From contig NC_058144.1 of NCBI RefSeq assembly GCF_011075055.1, positions 17,041,807 through 17,105,806 on the forward strand: a stretch of 64,000 nt of DNA, written 5' to 3'. This DNA comes from Mangifera indica. Taxonomy: Eukaryota; Streptophyta; Magnoliopsida; Sapindales; Anacardiaceae. This document shows, one piece after another, positions 1 to 12,640 of this stretch. A program made the translations under genes and the position numbers. The notes under the pieces were generated by a model. The model searched no databases and was not told the origin of the DNA. It saw only the letters and a list, made by a program, of their open reading frames with translations. Positions within the stretch are counted from its first letter, which is position 1. Each line of letters starts with the position of its first letter.

Positions 1-544
1 CTTCATAGCCCTAAATCCTTAAGTATCCTAGATTAGACTTTCGCTTAGTCCATAACTCATATGGAGTTTTATCCATAGATTTAGATGGGACACGATTTAA
101 TGTATAAGTAACAGTCCCTAGAGCATGTCCCTAGAAAGATATGGGTTAATAGATAAAACTCATCATAGACCTAAACATTTCAATCAAGGTTTTATTCCTC
201 TGTTTAAATACATCGTTATGTTATAGTGTACTAAAAGGAGTGAGTTGAGAGACTATCCTATGTTCCTTCAGGTATGCTTTAAATTCAATACTTAGGTATT
301 CACCTTCACGGTCACTGCAAAAGATTTTAATTTGTTTTCTAAGCTATTTTTCTACTTCAGACTTGTTTTTCAACAAAAAAACATAGCCATATCTATTAAG
401 GTCATCAATAAATGTGATGAAATACGTTTTTCCATATCTAGTATGCATTATCATGGGCCTTAACACATCACTGTGAATGATCTCTAATAGTTTAGTTACC
501 CTTTCATTGTGTCTAATGAAAGGTGCTTTGGCCATCTTACACAA
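1..544 (-). pseudogene. Copia A integrase core remnant
   Basis: The longest open piece (344-544) reads like the start of a copia integrase catalytic core, with HSDVLRPM around the first catalytic Asp and FIDDLNRYGYVF around the second. Below 344 the similarity continues in broken frames (for example a stretch like LNRVPSKSMDKTPYEL). In an active element this protein inserts the cDNA into chromosomes; here stops between the pieces make it inactive. Confidence 0.8.
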
Positions 545-761
545 TAGGCATAATTCACATTTATCATAAGATTAAAAGTCAAATAACTATAAGACTCTTT
601 CGGTCTTATATGGCCTAACTTATAATATCATAGATATATGGTATTTAGTTCGTTCATTTTACACATTGAGAATTTCATTATCCAATTTTAGAATGTATAA
701 ACCATTATGCAAATTAGTCATTCCATAAAGAATATTATTAAAGCTAGTGGTTGTAGTATCA

Positions 762-1020
762 CTAGCAATAAAAAATGAATATCCTTCTTTGTTTAAAACA
801 AACAAAAATTAAATTTCTACAAACTGATAGAACATAATAGCAATTATATAATTCTAAAAGAAACCCAGAGAGTAACCTAAGATAACGGATTCCTATGGCT
901 AATACAAAAATATATGCTCTATTTCCAACTCGTAGGTCAACCTCTCCTTCTGTAAGCAATTTATTATGCTACAGTTCCTGTATATTAGAATACATATGAG
1001 TACCACTAACTATGCCTACA
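762..1020 (-). pseudogene. Copia A protease / pre-integrase region remnant
   Basis: The open piece at 762-959 resembles the copia segment after the aspartic protease, with GEVDLRVGN followed by a hydrophobic stretch and LELYNCYYVLSVCRNL. The same block recurs in copia B around 11,540-11,740 and copia C around 60,410-60,530. Catalytic protease residues are not readable, and the frame is broken on both sides. Confidence 0.65.
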
Positions 1021-1089
1021 ACATGAATAAGGAGAATAGTTACTCTCAATGACCAACACACCTGAACTAGAGGCTTCAACTACTTTCAT

Positions 1090-1740
1090 CTTTTTGTTTT
1101 CTATAAAGGTCTTACAATGTCTCTTCTAGTGGCAACCTTTACCATAATAAAAGTAGACAACCTTCCTCTTCTCTACACCCTTTGTTAATTGAGTAGCAAT
1201 ATCAAGTTGCTTCTTTGCCTTAGGTTTAACTTTGGTCTTGGCCTTATGTTTGCCTTTAGCTTTGCTTTTTGGTGCTTGGGCTTCAACTATAAGCATGTTA
1301 TTTGAAGCTATTGCTTGTACCTCTTGTTCAGCCTGCTTGAGCATGTACAACAACTCCTCTAAGGAGTTTTCCTTCTTGTGTAGGCTAAAATTCATAATAA
1401 AATTAGCCTATGATTTAAGATAGGATTTTAACATCAAGTTAATGGCAAGCTTATTATCCATGATGAAGCCCAAACTTGCCAATTGCTTAATATAACTAAT
1501 TATCTTGACCACATGAGAGCCAACTTGTCTTCCCTTAGAGAGTTTGAAATCAAACAATGCACTTGACACCTTATATCGTTCTGCCTTAGCACAAGTGGAT
1601 GGGGCATCCATTTCCTCATGTTGTTTTTGAAGTTTAGGTGACATGGAAGTTAGCATAAGACACTGAACTCTCACAGAGTCATCAAGATACTTATTAAAAG
1701 TATCTTGTTCCTTCTGGGTGGCATCAGAACTAGGTTTACG
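1090..1740 (-). pseudogene. Copia A gag (nucleocapsid) remnant
   Basis: Two open pieces (1,408-1,674 and 1,126-1,395) are fragments of a copia gag of the UBN2 type: VQCLMLTSM, then NSLEELLYMLKQAEQEV, then a Lys/Ala-rich linker and a zinc knuckle. The knuckle reads YFYYGKGCH where CFYCGK-GH is expected, so both leading cysteines have changed to Tyr. In an active element gag packages the RNA into virus-like particles. A frame break separates the two pieces. Confidence 0.8.
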
Positions 1741-3664
1741 GGTAACAACCCCTCAAAGTTGTACAACGTCCTTTCTTGATATAGAATAATTTGAAAATTT
1801 CTATACTAATTAGTGAAGTTATTTCCAATGAACATATTTTCCTTTTTGAGAATTTACATATAGAGGTATTAGTAATTTCATTAATAATTAATATTCATTT
1901 TAACTAGGGATTTAATTAAATAAATTACTCCCACTATTTTCTTCAAGCTAATAGCCCTTATTATTGTACTTGAAAAGTTCCGATGAACTTTTTAGTAGAC
2001 TGAGATCTCTTCTCATTAATTTTTCGTTTTACTTTAGCAAACAAGTTTGAATAATTGAATAGATAAATTTTGAATTAAATACCAAAAGCCCATGATCTCA
2101 AGTTAGGTTTTGGCCCAACAAATCATACAACCTCAAATGTGACTCTTAGTATTAGTAGGGTGGATACTACATATCATCTTGCTTTGGCAAATATATTCCC
2201 TACTCATGCCTCTAATATACTTCACCTTCGCTTTGGCGAACAAGCAAAGTACCTAAGTTAAGTCAGACCTAATGTGAACATTTCCTAATTTTTCACTTAG
2301 TAGAAGTGTACCCTTTGCCTTGGTGAACAAGATTTCAACGAATAGGGGCTTAATTAGGGTATCATATTAGAAAACACCAATTTAATCATAGACTTAATAT
2401 TTGAATTAAGGGTTTTTTATTAATTGATCTCATTAGACTTTATACTGCATGTTAGGTGATATTTGGAAAAATATAACCATTCACATTCATCCAACAACGT
2501 AAAATTAAAATGTGTCAGTACATAACCATAACTAATGTCAAACCTCTCTAACGAAGAAAGGTCTGACTAGTTAACCCAAGTGAATATTTTGTCTTCGATT
2601 TTTCATCTTTGCGCTTGCCTTTTTTGCCTCTAGTCTTCAATATTCTAAGAAAATAAAATAAAAACCTAAACTAAAGCAGAAGGAGAATTAAGGCAGGGCG
2701 CACAAACCCTATTTATGAATTGCAACCCAAAGAAGAAGGGGAATTAAAACATTGTTTGTGTATTAGGCACTTAGATACATACACATCCAATTAAAATTAA
2801 ATTTTAATTATTCATCAGCCAAGTGTTAAATTACATTTTTATCCCTAAAACTTCGCAATATAATTGTTCAATCCCAAGACTCAAGGAAATTTCAGTTTTA
2901 TCTCTAATTTAACAAAACTCAAACCAAAATCTAATTTCCAATCTCAAAGGGTATGTAGGCATCTCGAGAGGCACATCGAGGGTATGATGAAGAACCATTA
3001 TACACAGTTTACACTAAAAATAATCAAAGCTTAGGCAAACAAGTTACCCAACCACGTACAAGTTTAAGGTACAATAAGTGCGTTAACTATAATGTGTGGC
3101 TTGGACAAAGCTACCTAGACGAATGCCATCTAGTGATGCACCAACCCGTATCTTAGAAACAAGATAGGGAAAAGACTACCTTACCATGTCCAAGTGGTTG
3201 GAGCTTAAGCTACTAACCTCAATGACCTACAAAACAGATTCTATCCAGACATGTTTCATGGTGTGGAACAACTTACTGTACGTAACACCACCTTGTCTAG
3301 TTTTTGTTCCAACCATGCAAGGTGATGTTTCCAACCTTAGTTTCTGGACTTTCTAGTGATAAGAAATCTAAAGGCCATCATTGTATAAGCAATGGTGGCA
3401 TGTAAACCAAACTGACGTGAAAAACTGACTATCAACTTTGAATTGTATCTTGCATCAACAATTAAACTCAAGAAAATTTTAGGAATAATTGCTTAATAAA
3501 TTTAACACATCTTTACGTTGTTCTTGAACTCAACAAATCATGTAACAACATGATTGCAAATAAATTTTACAGATTTTAGGGTTTTGATTATTTATCAATT
3601 ACATATAACAACATATAAAAAACAAAACTTGTAGGTATATTTTCATGAAATTATGCCCAAAATA
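1741..3664 (-). other. Copia A untranslated leader between PBS and gag
   Basis: No coding sequence is seen. The block from 2,130 to 2,360 (the repeated 'ttcgctttggcgaacaagc' type motif) is found again inverted in copia B at about 10,080-10,290 and in copia C at about 61,720-61,910. These shared blocks define the family leader, which is long for a copia element. Confidence 0.6.
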
Positions 3665-3678
3665 TGGCTCTGATACCA
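3665..3678 (-). other. Copia A primer-binding site (initiator tRNA-Met type)
   Basis: Read on the minus strand the bases are TGGTATCAGAGCCA, the usual plant LTR-retrotransposon site complementary to the 3' end of initiator tRNA-Met. It lies one base from the LTR end (3,680). Confidence 0.85.
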
Positions 3679-3679
3679 C

Positions 3680-4000
3680 TGTGAGGTTTTAGGGTGTCGT
3701 TAACTGACAACACAACAAAATTAAAATTTTAAAAAATATCAAAGATCTTAAAACCCATCCAGGATACCCATTTTAATGCATAGATTCATGAACATGTTAA
3801 AAACACATAGGGTGTTTAGAAATTATACCTACATTATTGGCTTCAGTAATACTTCACGTGGCTTTGTAAAGATCTCTATCCAACCCTTTTTAAGTGGTGC
3901 CTAGGTATCTATGTGGAGCATGAATGGGAGACAATCCAAAAAGAAGGCTACTAAGGCTTTTATCAACTGGATCTTGGAAATTTGATCACAGCAATGGAAG
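3680..4000 (-). repeat. Copia A 5' LTR fragment
   Basis: Starts (as the LTR 3' end) with the reverse complement of CCTCACA and matches the LTR of copia C by eye, including a block that reads 'acacatagggtgttt' on the plus strand. Only about 320 bp remain of an LTR that is about 1.7 kb in copia C. Confidence 0.65.
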
Positions 4001-4046
4001 CTTGCAACAACAAGATTCTAGGCATAGATATATGTATTAAATAGGG

Positions 4047-4165
4047 CTAGATTCGAGCTAAGCCTATTCGAGTTCAGCTAGAACGAGCTCAAAATGAGCT
4101 AGCCTTAAGCCAGCTTAAGCTCGAGCCAATATTTTCAAGCTTGAGTTAAGCTCGAGCTTGCTTGT
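4047..4165. repeat. CTCGAG-rich repeat fragment
   Basis: Begins with GGGCTAGATTCGAGC and runs through several gagctc/ctcgag-like words. It looks like one arm of the palindromic element at 35,815-36,150. No partner arm is seen here, so it is a fragment. Confidence 0.5.
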
Positions 4166-4201
4166 CATTGATGTATATTAATCATTAAAAGCCATGCAAA
4201 G

Positions 4202-6936
4202 TGTAACGCCTATGGGTACATCTCAGGGGTAAAATAGTTTTTATGTTTGTGTTAATGTAAGTTTTGAGTGACCCATGACTGTGTATGGGGAACTCATACT
4301 TATGTATTATGCCACTCAGTTGGATAAGACTGATTCTGCATGATTTCAAAATTAAATGATACATAATTGTGTGCCCCGAGCACACGCTCATATGTGTGTA
4401 ACACCTTTTTAGTTTATGTATGACACATTGCTAGATTTTTAGGTTTATGATTTTATAATCCCTAAAAGTATGAAATCCCTAAAGTTTGAGTGAGGGAGAG
4501 AGTTTGACGAACTGGCTATCATGTAGCATCTTTGGTGGCTTGGCTCTAGCAACATGTCGATGAGAAAATAAAGGAGAAGGAAACCTAGTTGCACATTTTG
4601 TTTCTACAAATTAAGGTAAATAGGACTTGTTACTTTTTTAAAGATGTATACTAAGTTTGTTTGATGATCCTACATGATTCTTGATTGGCATGAAAGGTCA
4701 ATATATAATCATGTTTTACATTATGATGGAAAGAAAGTGTTAGTTGTATGTTGAAAACTGGATTATTGAGTGAGAATTTTTTTAATGGAAGATGTATTAT
4801 AGATTGCAAATAAATATATAGTCATTATTGAAATTTTTACGTTTGTATTTGGCTATACATATTATGGTTTTAGTTATGATTGTGAGATTAAACATCTTTT
4901 AAATACTTCTAGTTATTCTTATGACAAGAGTATTTTCATAATTTTGATTATTAAATAATGATGTTTATTCAAGTTCTTATAACAGTTTATTCCTGAAGTT
5001 TTAAGTGTTTTAAAAAGTCAAATATGCTCAAATAGTCAATTTAGTGACTCTTTCCTTCAGAAAGTAGTACTTTTGGAGGGAAGTATTACACGTAGACTTG
5101 CTTTGGGCTACGAATGAGAGGTAAATAGGCAATTCCACTCTAATTGGCCTATACTTTTGTTGTTATGTTATGAAATTGAGATGTTACATGTGCTGATGAT
5201 TTTATGTTGTAGCTTGATTATATGATTTGGAATTATGTTTCTATTTAGTGAATTACAAGTACATTTATATGTGTATATATTTTGATGTAATGAGGTTGGA
5301 ATCTTGAGAATGGTTTGATGATGAGGATTTTTTTTGCTATTGGATTATGCTACCATAATGATATGTTAATGAATATTAGTTTGATTTCTTGTTTATAATG
5401 GGAGGTTATGGAACTTTGATTCGTGGAATGTGAAGTGGGCATCCATGTTAAAGATTAAAGGCATGAAACATGTCAATTAAGTCTACATAGTTTAATGATT
5501 GATAAATCATAAAGATATGTGATTGGATTATGAATATATGATGTTTACTGATGCCAAGAGATCATGCTAATGTATCTAAAAGTATATTGCATTGATTATT
5601 TTTGTTGGAATGCATTAAAATGGTCAAAAGACAATGAGTTCATACAAAATTGTCATTTTGGAAAATTGAGACATATGCTCATGTGTTTATGACATACGCC
5701 TATGTGTTTTTGGGGGAAAATACTCTCTATGTTAATTGAAGCCACGAGAGTGTAGAATTGGGAATAGACACATGTCCGTGTGGTATAAGGCATACGATCG
5801 TGTGCCCTACCCCAAGGATATACCCTTATGTGCTTGGTTTGCATGGCCATATGGATGAAATAATATAGCCTCGTTTGTGATATATGCACACCCATGTACT
5901 TTTGGGAAAATTTCGAAATAAAGAAATGTGAAGTACATAAAGAGTATATGAAGTTCCAATGTGAATATATGGGTTTAAAAATGACTAATTTACCCCTATA
6001 AGGGATGAATGAGAGAAAAATATGGATTAAGGCCTTAACAAAGGCAATGTGAGGTTGATATAAGATAAATGTTTTAGATTATATGGAAGATGGCATGAAA
6101 GGAATTTAGGTATGCCTAATTATGTGGTGATGATGCAGACCCTTACCAAAGTGGTTTCGAGTAAAAAAACTAGAAATGATGTACTATGATATTGTGATTT
6201 GTCACTGAACTATGCGTAATCTAATGTATCAACAAGCTATATGTAGTATGATCGAGCCACCAAACTATGTACTATATGGCAATGAAAGTATCAAAGCTAG
6301 TCTATGTGACCTTAATACTTTTGGATGATTATGTATCAACTTAGGATGTCTTAGCATTTGAAATGCTCGTGCACATATTGACACTAGGTGTTTTAGCATT
6401 CAACATATGCATCGGGTGCATTTTATGATTAACATTTAGGATATCTCATGCTTTCAGTAGATGTCTAAAATGCCAACGTATATCATTTGGCACTAGTTAT
6501 CTACGATGACACTGCTATAGAGAATTGGGAATTAAGCATTAAGATGATTTGGATGGGCATTACAGATGTTGAAGAAACAACCGTGATACCATAAGAAGAT
6601 TGGGATTATCTGTGATGCATGTTCATATATTAGATATCATAGGGTCACGTATTGAGTGTGTTTCACTCACCAACAATAGGTCAACTTGAGGTAACACATA
6701 AGGTAGGGGCATTTTGGTCATTTTAGATGCTAGGCCATATTTATGTATATCTATGACATTAGTGTGCTTTATTTTATGATTTAGGATTTTAGGCATTGAA
6801 ATTATGATTTATTACACTTTTGGGGATTATGGGAATGAATTATTTATTGTTACATGTGTTTGAAAGAGTTTTAGTTAACACATTTCTTTGAATATCTATT
6901 CAAACTAGGGGTATGTATTTGGAGAAGGTTATTACA
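4202..6936 (+). repeat. Ty3/gypsy LTR standing alone (solo LTR)
   Basis: Opens with TGTAACGCC, like the LTRs that follow polypurine tracts at 46,787 and 54,724, and ends GGTTATTACA. No gag or pol adjoins it. The last 800 bp match the LTR remnant in front of gypsy D (about 41,008-41,907). The flanking 5-bp sequences (CAAAG and CACTA) do not match, so either an end is misplaced or one flank was rearranged. On the right it adjoins copia B LTR sequence. No ORF of interest; short ORFs here are chance. Confidence 0.6.
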
Positions 6937-7411
6937 CACTATAAGTGCATGTGATCCTTTCACTTGAGATCGCCAGTCCATCTCATGTAAGAATCAATAT
7001 AGTTTAACAATATCCAACGTGTTATCGTAATTAGGGTAACTATAAAGGTAGTAATCAGTCGTATTATGAGATACATGGAGACTATGGTTGATTAATAAAG
7101 GATTCGTCACTCTGAGCCTAAGAGAAGATATCTTATATGAAAATATTAAAAGAAATTTATGACTGCTTAAATTTATAGCCATAGTGGGATAAGCTTTAGC
7201 CTAAACTGTGTTAGTTATTGATGTTGTAAAAGCTTAAAAGATGTCTACTAACACTTTATCATTTGGGTGGCTATAATGCTTTGCTAAAAGCCAATCTTTG
7301 TCTTTGCCGAGATTTAACCCAAATTCAAACACTACTAACTTGATAAAGAGTTTATAGGTCACACGCATAAAGGAGTTAAATCGAACTTAGAGGTGTAGAT
7401 TGTTTGTTGAT

Positions 7412-7660
7412 TGTGATACCCCTAGGCGAATCCCACATCGACAAAGCACGGGAGAGATGCTGGGTCTGTGTGTGCTCTGTCTATGGATCCCATATTGGTT
7501 AGTGGTGGGAGAATTGGATTCGTTAAATAGCCTGTAAGCTCCTTAACTGTTTAGATGCGTTTTGGGTTGCAAAGCCCAGAAGCAAACCCATGATGGACTG
7601 TATGCCCAAAGTGGATAATATCTTAATAGTGGGCCGGGTTATTGGACCTGGGGTGTTACA
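7412..7660 (+). repeat. TRIM 5' LTR
   Basis: Begins TGTGATACC and ends GTGTTACA, 249 bp. It pairs with 7,748-7,996 without any length difference. Confidence 0.9.
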
Positions 7661-7662
7661 AA

Positions 7663-7674
7663 TGGTATCAGAGC
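7663..7674 (+). other. TRIM primer-binding site
   Basis: TGGTATCAGAGC, the initiator tRNA-Met type, two bases after the 5' LTR. Confidence 0.9.
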
Positions 7675-7736
7675 AGCTCCACGTGTCCTCTTGAACGATG
7701 GTGGGGCAAACCTCAGCGAGGACGCTGAGTCCCATA

Positions 7737-7743
7737 GGGGGGG
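7737..7743 (+). other. TRIM polypurine tract
   Basis: Seven consecutive G residues lie just upstream of the 3' LTR, where the plus-strand primer tract is expected. TGTA separates it from the aligned LTR start. Confidence 0.7.
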
Positions 7744-7747
7744 TGTA

Positions 7748-7996
7748 TATGATACCCTTAGGCGAATCTCACATCGACAAAGCACAGGAGAGATGCTGGG
7801 TCTGTGTGTGCTCTGTTTATGGATCCCACATTGGTTAGTGGTGAGAGAATTGGATTGGTTAAATAGCCTGTGAGCTCCTTAACTGTTAAGACGCGTTTTG
7901 GGTTGCAAAGCCCAGAAGCAAACCCATGATGGACTGTGTGTCCAAAGTGGACAATATCTTAACAGTGGGCCGGGTTATTGGACCAGAGATGTTACA
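7748..7996 (+). repeat. TRIM 3' LTR
   Basis: 249 bp, starting TATGATACC (TG changed to TA relative to the 5' copy) and ending ATGTTACA, followed by the TSD TTGAT. Confidence 0.9.
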
Positions 7997-10630
7997 TTGA
8001 TAATCTTAGTGTTTAGGGTCAAGAAAGAGATTATGACTGGACTCAATTTGTTTGTTAGGGTTGATAGGATGCAATTAACCATACTTTAACCAAATGCATA
8101 ACCATCCATCTTAATATCCTAGATGTGCACTTGGTAAGATGGTGTTGACAATACAAATGCATGATGTTGGCCAATACCATAAGTAAAAAGCATGCGAATC
8201 GACACACACACGTGGTACTGTTGTGTAAGCTAACACACAAATGTGATATTAGTTGTGTAAGTGTTTTGGTGGAATGCTAATTATGCATTTTACATGTCAT
8301 TTGTGCATGCGTGTGTGGATAAGTGTCATGCTCAATTAAAATTCCATCCATGCTCGAACACCTACACATATAAATTAAAAGCGTGAGTTAGCAATTTAGA
8401 TACAAAACACAGAAAACAAAACCCTAGCCACTTTGTCTTTTTTCTCTCCTCGTAAGAACAAGTTTTATAAAGATGATTTGTAATTGTGTAAATTCACGAT
8501 TTGTAATTGTGATGATTTTTAGATTTTTTTTTTTAGTTTTGTTGATATATACAAGTTTTAAATAGGTTAAATGTTATAGGTTTTGTGTTGCTGTATGAAA
8601 TCACCTCTGAATCATGTTGTTGCATGATTTGAGGGTTATTGTTGGAATAAGTATGGTTTATGTGTCTTATTCCCTCACCATGATGACTGGCTTGCCGAGA
8701 ATTAGGGAATTTTTTTGGTTTCTTTAGTCGCTAGAAAAACCATTATGCATGACTGACACCAAGCTATGTATTATGGGTGCCAAGTAGACATCTCTCTAAC
8801 ACCATTTGGTGGTGCATGGCTGGACATCCTTGGTCCAATTGTGACCTTTACATGGTGCTAATTGTGCACCTTGGTTGGTTTCTTGCCATGCCCCAGGCTT
8901 TTTACCATGCTCTCCAATCGTATGTGATTTTGGAATTTTGTTGAATTCCATTTGCACGGCTAAACACTTCACCTATTAAACATGGCAAAATTTGATATGA
9001 CCTGTTAACCCGATACAATAAGACACTAAAAAAATCAAGTTAAGGCTATAATTTTTTATACAAAAAGTAGTTCAGGTTAGGTTAACTCTCAAAAAATTAG
9101 GTCGAATTCGAGCTGACACAGAGCCAACTTGAATTAACTTAAACCAATCCGAAAATTTTAAATAAAATATTGTATAATATCATAATAGTAAAAAAATCTT
9201 TAATTTTTCATATGACAAAAAGAGATTCAATCAAGAAAATCCCTATTCCTTAACTTGAATCAGCAAAGAAATCAACACTATATCACCAAATACCAAATTT
9301 GCGTCACTCGAAGACGTTCCTTTAAATTTAATAATCTTTTATGGTAGAGTGCAAAAAATATTTTATAGTTTATATTTGGTGTGTTATAACTTATAAATAC
9401 TATTGATTTAGACTTATTATGTTTAGTGTATCATATTCATATATTTGTTAATAGCTTTAATATTTATCACAGTTGCAGTCATCATATGGATCAAAAATTA
9501 AATTTCTTAAATATCGACAAGTAATTATTAATTGCATTATTTTGAAGTTGAAGTTATAGACTTTTTTGGGTTCTTGATTATGATATAATGTTTTTTTGTC
9601 CATACAATTAATCATATATAGATAATAAACAAACTATTAGAATTAACTTGAAATATAGCAATTTGGTTTAGACAAAACTTTGTTTTATGCCAAAATATCT
9701 TTTTGTGTATTATTTTGTAACAAATTGTGTTATTCCTTAACATTTGATAAAGTGTACTATTTCGTAACAAATCATATCATTACATGTTGTGTTTTGATAT
9801 AATTTTCTTTATTAAATAGTTTGGTTTTGTAGTAGCGCATTTTATTTTTGTACTAGTCAAAGTCCTCTTGGCTCAAGAGGCTTGACATTTTTATTATGGT
9901 TTTGTAGTAGCACATTTTATTTTTATGTTGAAGAATATATGTGTAGGTTTTATTTTGTAAATATCACCTAATATGTGGCTTAAACTCTAATGAGACTAAT
10001 TTATAAAACCCTTAATTTGAATATTAAGTCTAAGATTTAACTGGTGTCTTCTAATATGACGCCCTAATTAAACCCCTATTCGTTGGAATCTTGTTTGCCA
10101 AAGTGAAGGGTACACTTCTACCAAGTGAAAAATTAGGAGTAACTTATATTGGGGTTGACTTAACTAGTATACTTTGCTTGTTCGCCAAAGTGAAGGTGAA
10201 GTATGTTATAGGCATAGGTAGGGAATGCTTTGTTGATATAAAAAGATATGTAGTATCCACTCTACTGATACCAAAAGTCACATTTTGAGGTCATATGATT
10301 TATTAGGATAACACCTGACTTGAGATTATAGACTTTTGGTAATTAATTTGGAATATATCTATTCGATTAATTCGAGCTTGTTCACCAAAGGGAAAAAGAG
10401 AGTTAATGTAATGGGATCTCGATCTACTAGGAAGTTCATCATAATTTCCTGAGTACAATAGTGAGGGCTATTAGTGCGAGGAAAATAGTACAAGCATTTT
10501 AATCATAGATCACAAAATTTGTAATTACAATGAACATTAATAATTAAATAAAGTTACTAATCCTTTTATCTGTAAATTGTAGATCACAAAATCATTATGT
10601 CACATCGAACATATTGATCCATTTTCGAAA

Positions 10631-11460
10631 ATGAAAATAGGCTCATTTGAAGCAACTTTACCAATTGGTACAAAAACCTTCAGATTATTCTACGTCAAAA
10701 AAAGATGTTTTATATCTTTAAGGGGTCATTGCCCCTGGAGCCTAGTCCTGATGCCATGCAAGAAGAAAGTGATACTTTTAATAAGTATCTTGATGACTTC
10801 GTGGAAGTTCAGTGCCTCATACTAACTTCTATGTAACCTGAACTTCAAAAACAACATAAGGAAATGGATGCACAATCCTTACTTGCACACCTTCAAAAGT
10901 TATATGGCACTTGTGCAAGGGCTAAACGATATGAGGTGTCAAGTGCACTGTTTGATTGCAAACTCTTTAAGGGAGGACAAGTGGCCCTCATGTGATTAAA
11001 ATGATTGGCTATATTGAGTAGTTAACGAGCTCGAGCTTCATCATAGACAATGAGCTTGCTATTGAGCTAGTATTGACATCCTTCCCTAAATAGTAGGCTA
11101 ATTCCATTATGAATTTTAACCTAAACAAAAAGGAGAAAACCCTTGAAGAGTTGTTGTACATGCTCAAGCAGACTGAACAAGAAGTATGAAAGCTAGCTTC
11201 GACTAATGTACTTATGTTTGAAACCTAAGCCTTAAAAGTCAAGGCCAAAGGAAAAAGCAAAGCAAAGCTAAGCCTAAGCCTAAAGAAAAGAAGTAACCTG
11301 ATACTACTGCTCAACCTACATATGGTGTAAGGAAGGAAGAGGTTGTTTGCTTCTATTGTGGTAAGGTAGGTCACTGAAGCAAACATTACAAGGTCTTTCT
11401 TGAGAACAAAAAAAAGAAAGATAAAGCCTCTACTTTAGATATGTATGTCATTGAGTAAAC
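10631..11460 (+). pseudogene. Copia B gag remnant
   Basis: Broken frames give SFEATLPIGTKTF, VSSALFDCKL and KTLEELLYMLKQTEQEV, then a Lys-rich linker and a zinc knuckle near 11,345 reading CFYCGKVGH, followed by an in-frame stop. This copy keeps the first two knuckle cysteines that A and C have lost. Alignment to the gag of A (1,090-1,740) supports the call. Confidence 0.75.
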
Positions 11461-11519
11461 TATTCTCCTTGTTCATCCTGGGTTGTAGACATAAGATGTG
11501 GTCTCATATTTGTTTTATT

Positions 11520-11745
11520 ATACAAAGACTCTAGCAGAGTAGATTACTTGCCAAAAGAGAGGTTGACTTACGTGTTGAAAATGAAACATTTGTTATTGCA
11601 TTAGCCATAGGGATTTATTATTTTAGGTTGCCCACTAACTAGTTTTAGATTTAAGAATTTGTTATTATACTTCTTTTGTTTCTAAAAACCTAGTTTCTAT
11701 GTCTATTTTAGATAAAGAGAGATATTTATTTTCGATTGTTAATGT
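11520..11745 (+). pseudogene. Copia B protease / pre-integrase region remnant
   Basis: Matches the 762-959 block of copia A in inverse orientation (RGEVDLR-like start, then a hydrophobic run and a cysteine-containing tail), but is frame-broken throughout. Confidence 0.5.
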
Positions 11746-11879
11746 TATTATAACCTTTAGCTTAAATAATATTCTATATGGAACAACTGACTTACATAAT
11801 GATTTATATATTCTAAAACTAGATAATAAAATTCACAATGTGTAAAATAATAAACGATTAAAATTGAATTATCCGAATA

Positions 11880-12640
11880 TCACATATCTGTGGCACTACA
11901 AGCTAGGATACATAGGAATAAAACATATATCAAGACTTCTTAAATAAAGAGTCTTCCAATCATTTGACTTTCACTCATATGATAAATGCAAATCATGTTT
12001 GTTGGGTAAGATGGCGAAAATACCTTTCAATGGATATAGTGAAAAGGCAACTGAACTATTAGGGATCATACACAACAATGTCTATTACCTTATAATAGTG
12101 TATAAGACTACTTCGTCACATTTACTAATGACTTCAGTAGATTTGACTATGTGCTTTTGATGAAACACAAGTCTAAATGCTTTAATAAATTCAAAGAATT
12201 CAAAAACAAAGTAGAAAAACAACTTGGGAAAAAAAAATAAAGTCTTCCAATGTGATCAATAAGGTAAATACCTGAGTGTTGAATTTAAAGAATACCTAAA
12301 AAGAAATGAGATAGTATCTCAACTCACTCATTCTAATACTCCACAACATATTAGTCTATTTGAGTAAAAGAATAAGACCTTAATGGAAATGGTCAGGTTC
12401 ATAATGAGTTTTTCCAATCTACTCATGTCTTTCTAGGGTTTTGCCCTAGAAACTATTGCTTATACACTTAACCATGTCCATCTAAATATATGGATAAAAC
12501 TTTATTTCTCCCAATCTAGATTACTTAAAGATTTGGGGTTGTGAAACTTATGTTAAGAAATTGACTTCGAACAAGTTGAACGTTAAATCTAAAAAGCGTT
12601 TTTTTTGTAGGGTACTCGAAGGTTAGTTACTAAAAGATAT
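11880..12640 (+). pseudogene. Copia B integrase remnant
   Basis: Degenerate pre-integrase and catalytic core: a KMAKIPF-like start near 12,010, an aspartate-containing region at about 12,060-12,160, and a stretch near 12,520 corresponding to the LRIWG-type end. Stops and frameshifts are frequent. Confidence 0.55.

Larger units (their letters stand above)
1..4000 (-). mobile_element. Copia element A (partial, degenerate, 5' end to integrase)
   Basis: A Ty1/copia retrotransposon read on the minus strand. From high to low coordinate it shows a truncated 5' LTR, a primer-binding site, a leader of about 1.9 kb, gag, a protease/pre-integrase region and integrase; the reverse transcriptase and 3' LTR lie before the window. 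Every coding part is broken by stops or frameshifts. Copies B and C in this window share the leader, gag and pol sequence, so the three belong to one family. The upper limit near 4,000 is approximate: similarity to the copia C LTR fades there. Confidence 0.85.
7412..7996 (+). mobile_element. TRIM (terminal-repeat retrotransposon in miniature)
   Basis: A complete 585-bp element: two 249-bp LTRs (7,412-7,660 and 7,748-7,996) flank only 87 bp that hold a PBS and a polypurine tract. There is no coding capacity, so it must have been moved by the proteins of other LTR elements. The LTRs differ at about 18 positions by eye (about 93% identity). A perfect 5-bp target duplication, TTGAT, sits at 7,407-7,411 and 7,997-8,001. 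The LTRs contain the GGATCCCACATTGG-type motif common in plant TRIMs. I see no 5S rRNA promoter, so it is not Cassandra. Confidence 0.92.
6937..8500 (+). repeat. Copia B 5' LTR (partial, carrying a TRIM insertion)
   Basis: Sequence on both sides of the TRIM matches the copia C LTR in the opposite orientation: 'aagtgcatgtgatcc' near 6,942 against 'aagtgcatatgattc' in C, and 'aatcttagtgtttagg' just after the TRIM against 'aatcttggtgtttatg' in C. The first ~500 bp of the LTR are missing, and the LTR end with its PBS is not visible. A TATA-like box (TATAAATT, 8,369-8,376) and a downstream AAACCCTAGCC leader correspond to the same elements in copia C. Confidence 0.65.

Noticed and set aside
7412..7660. 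Cassandra-type 5S rRNA sequence in the TRIM LTR
   Set aside because: I looked for the 5S internal promoter boxes and did not see them.
7523..8089. ORFs across the TRIM LTRs
   Set aside because: They lie in non-coding LTRs and repeat between the two LTR copies.
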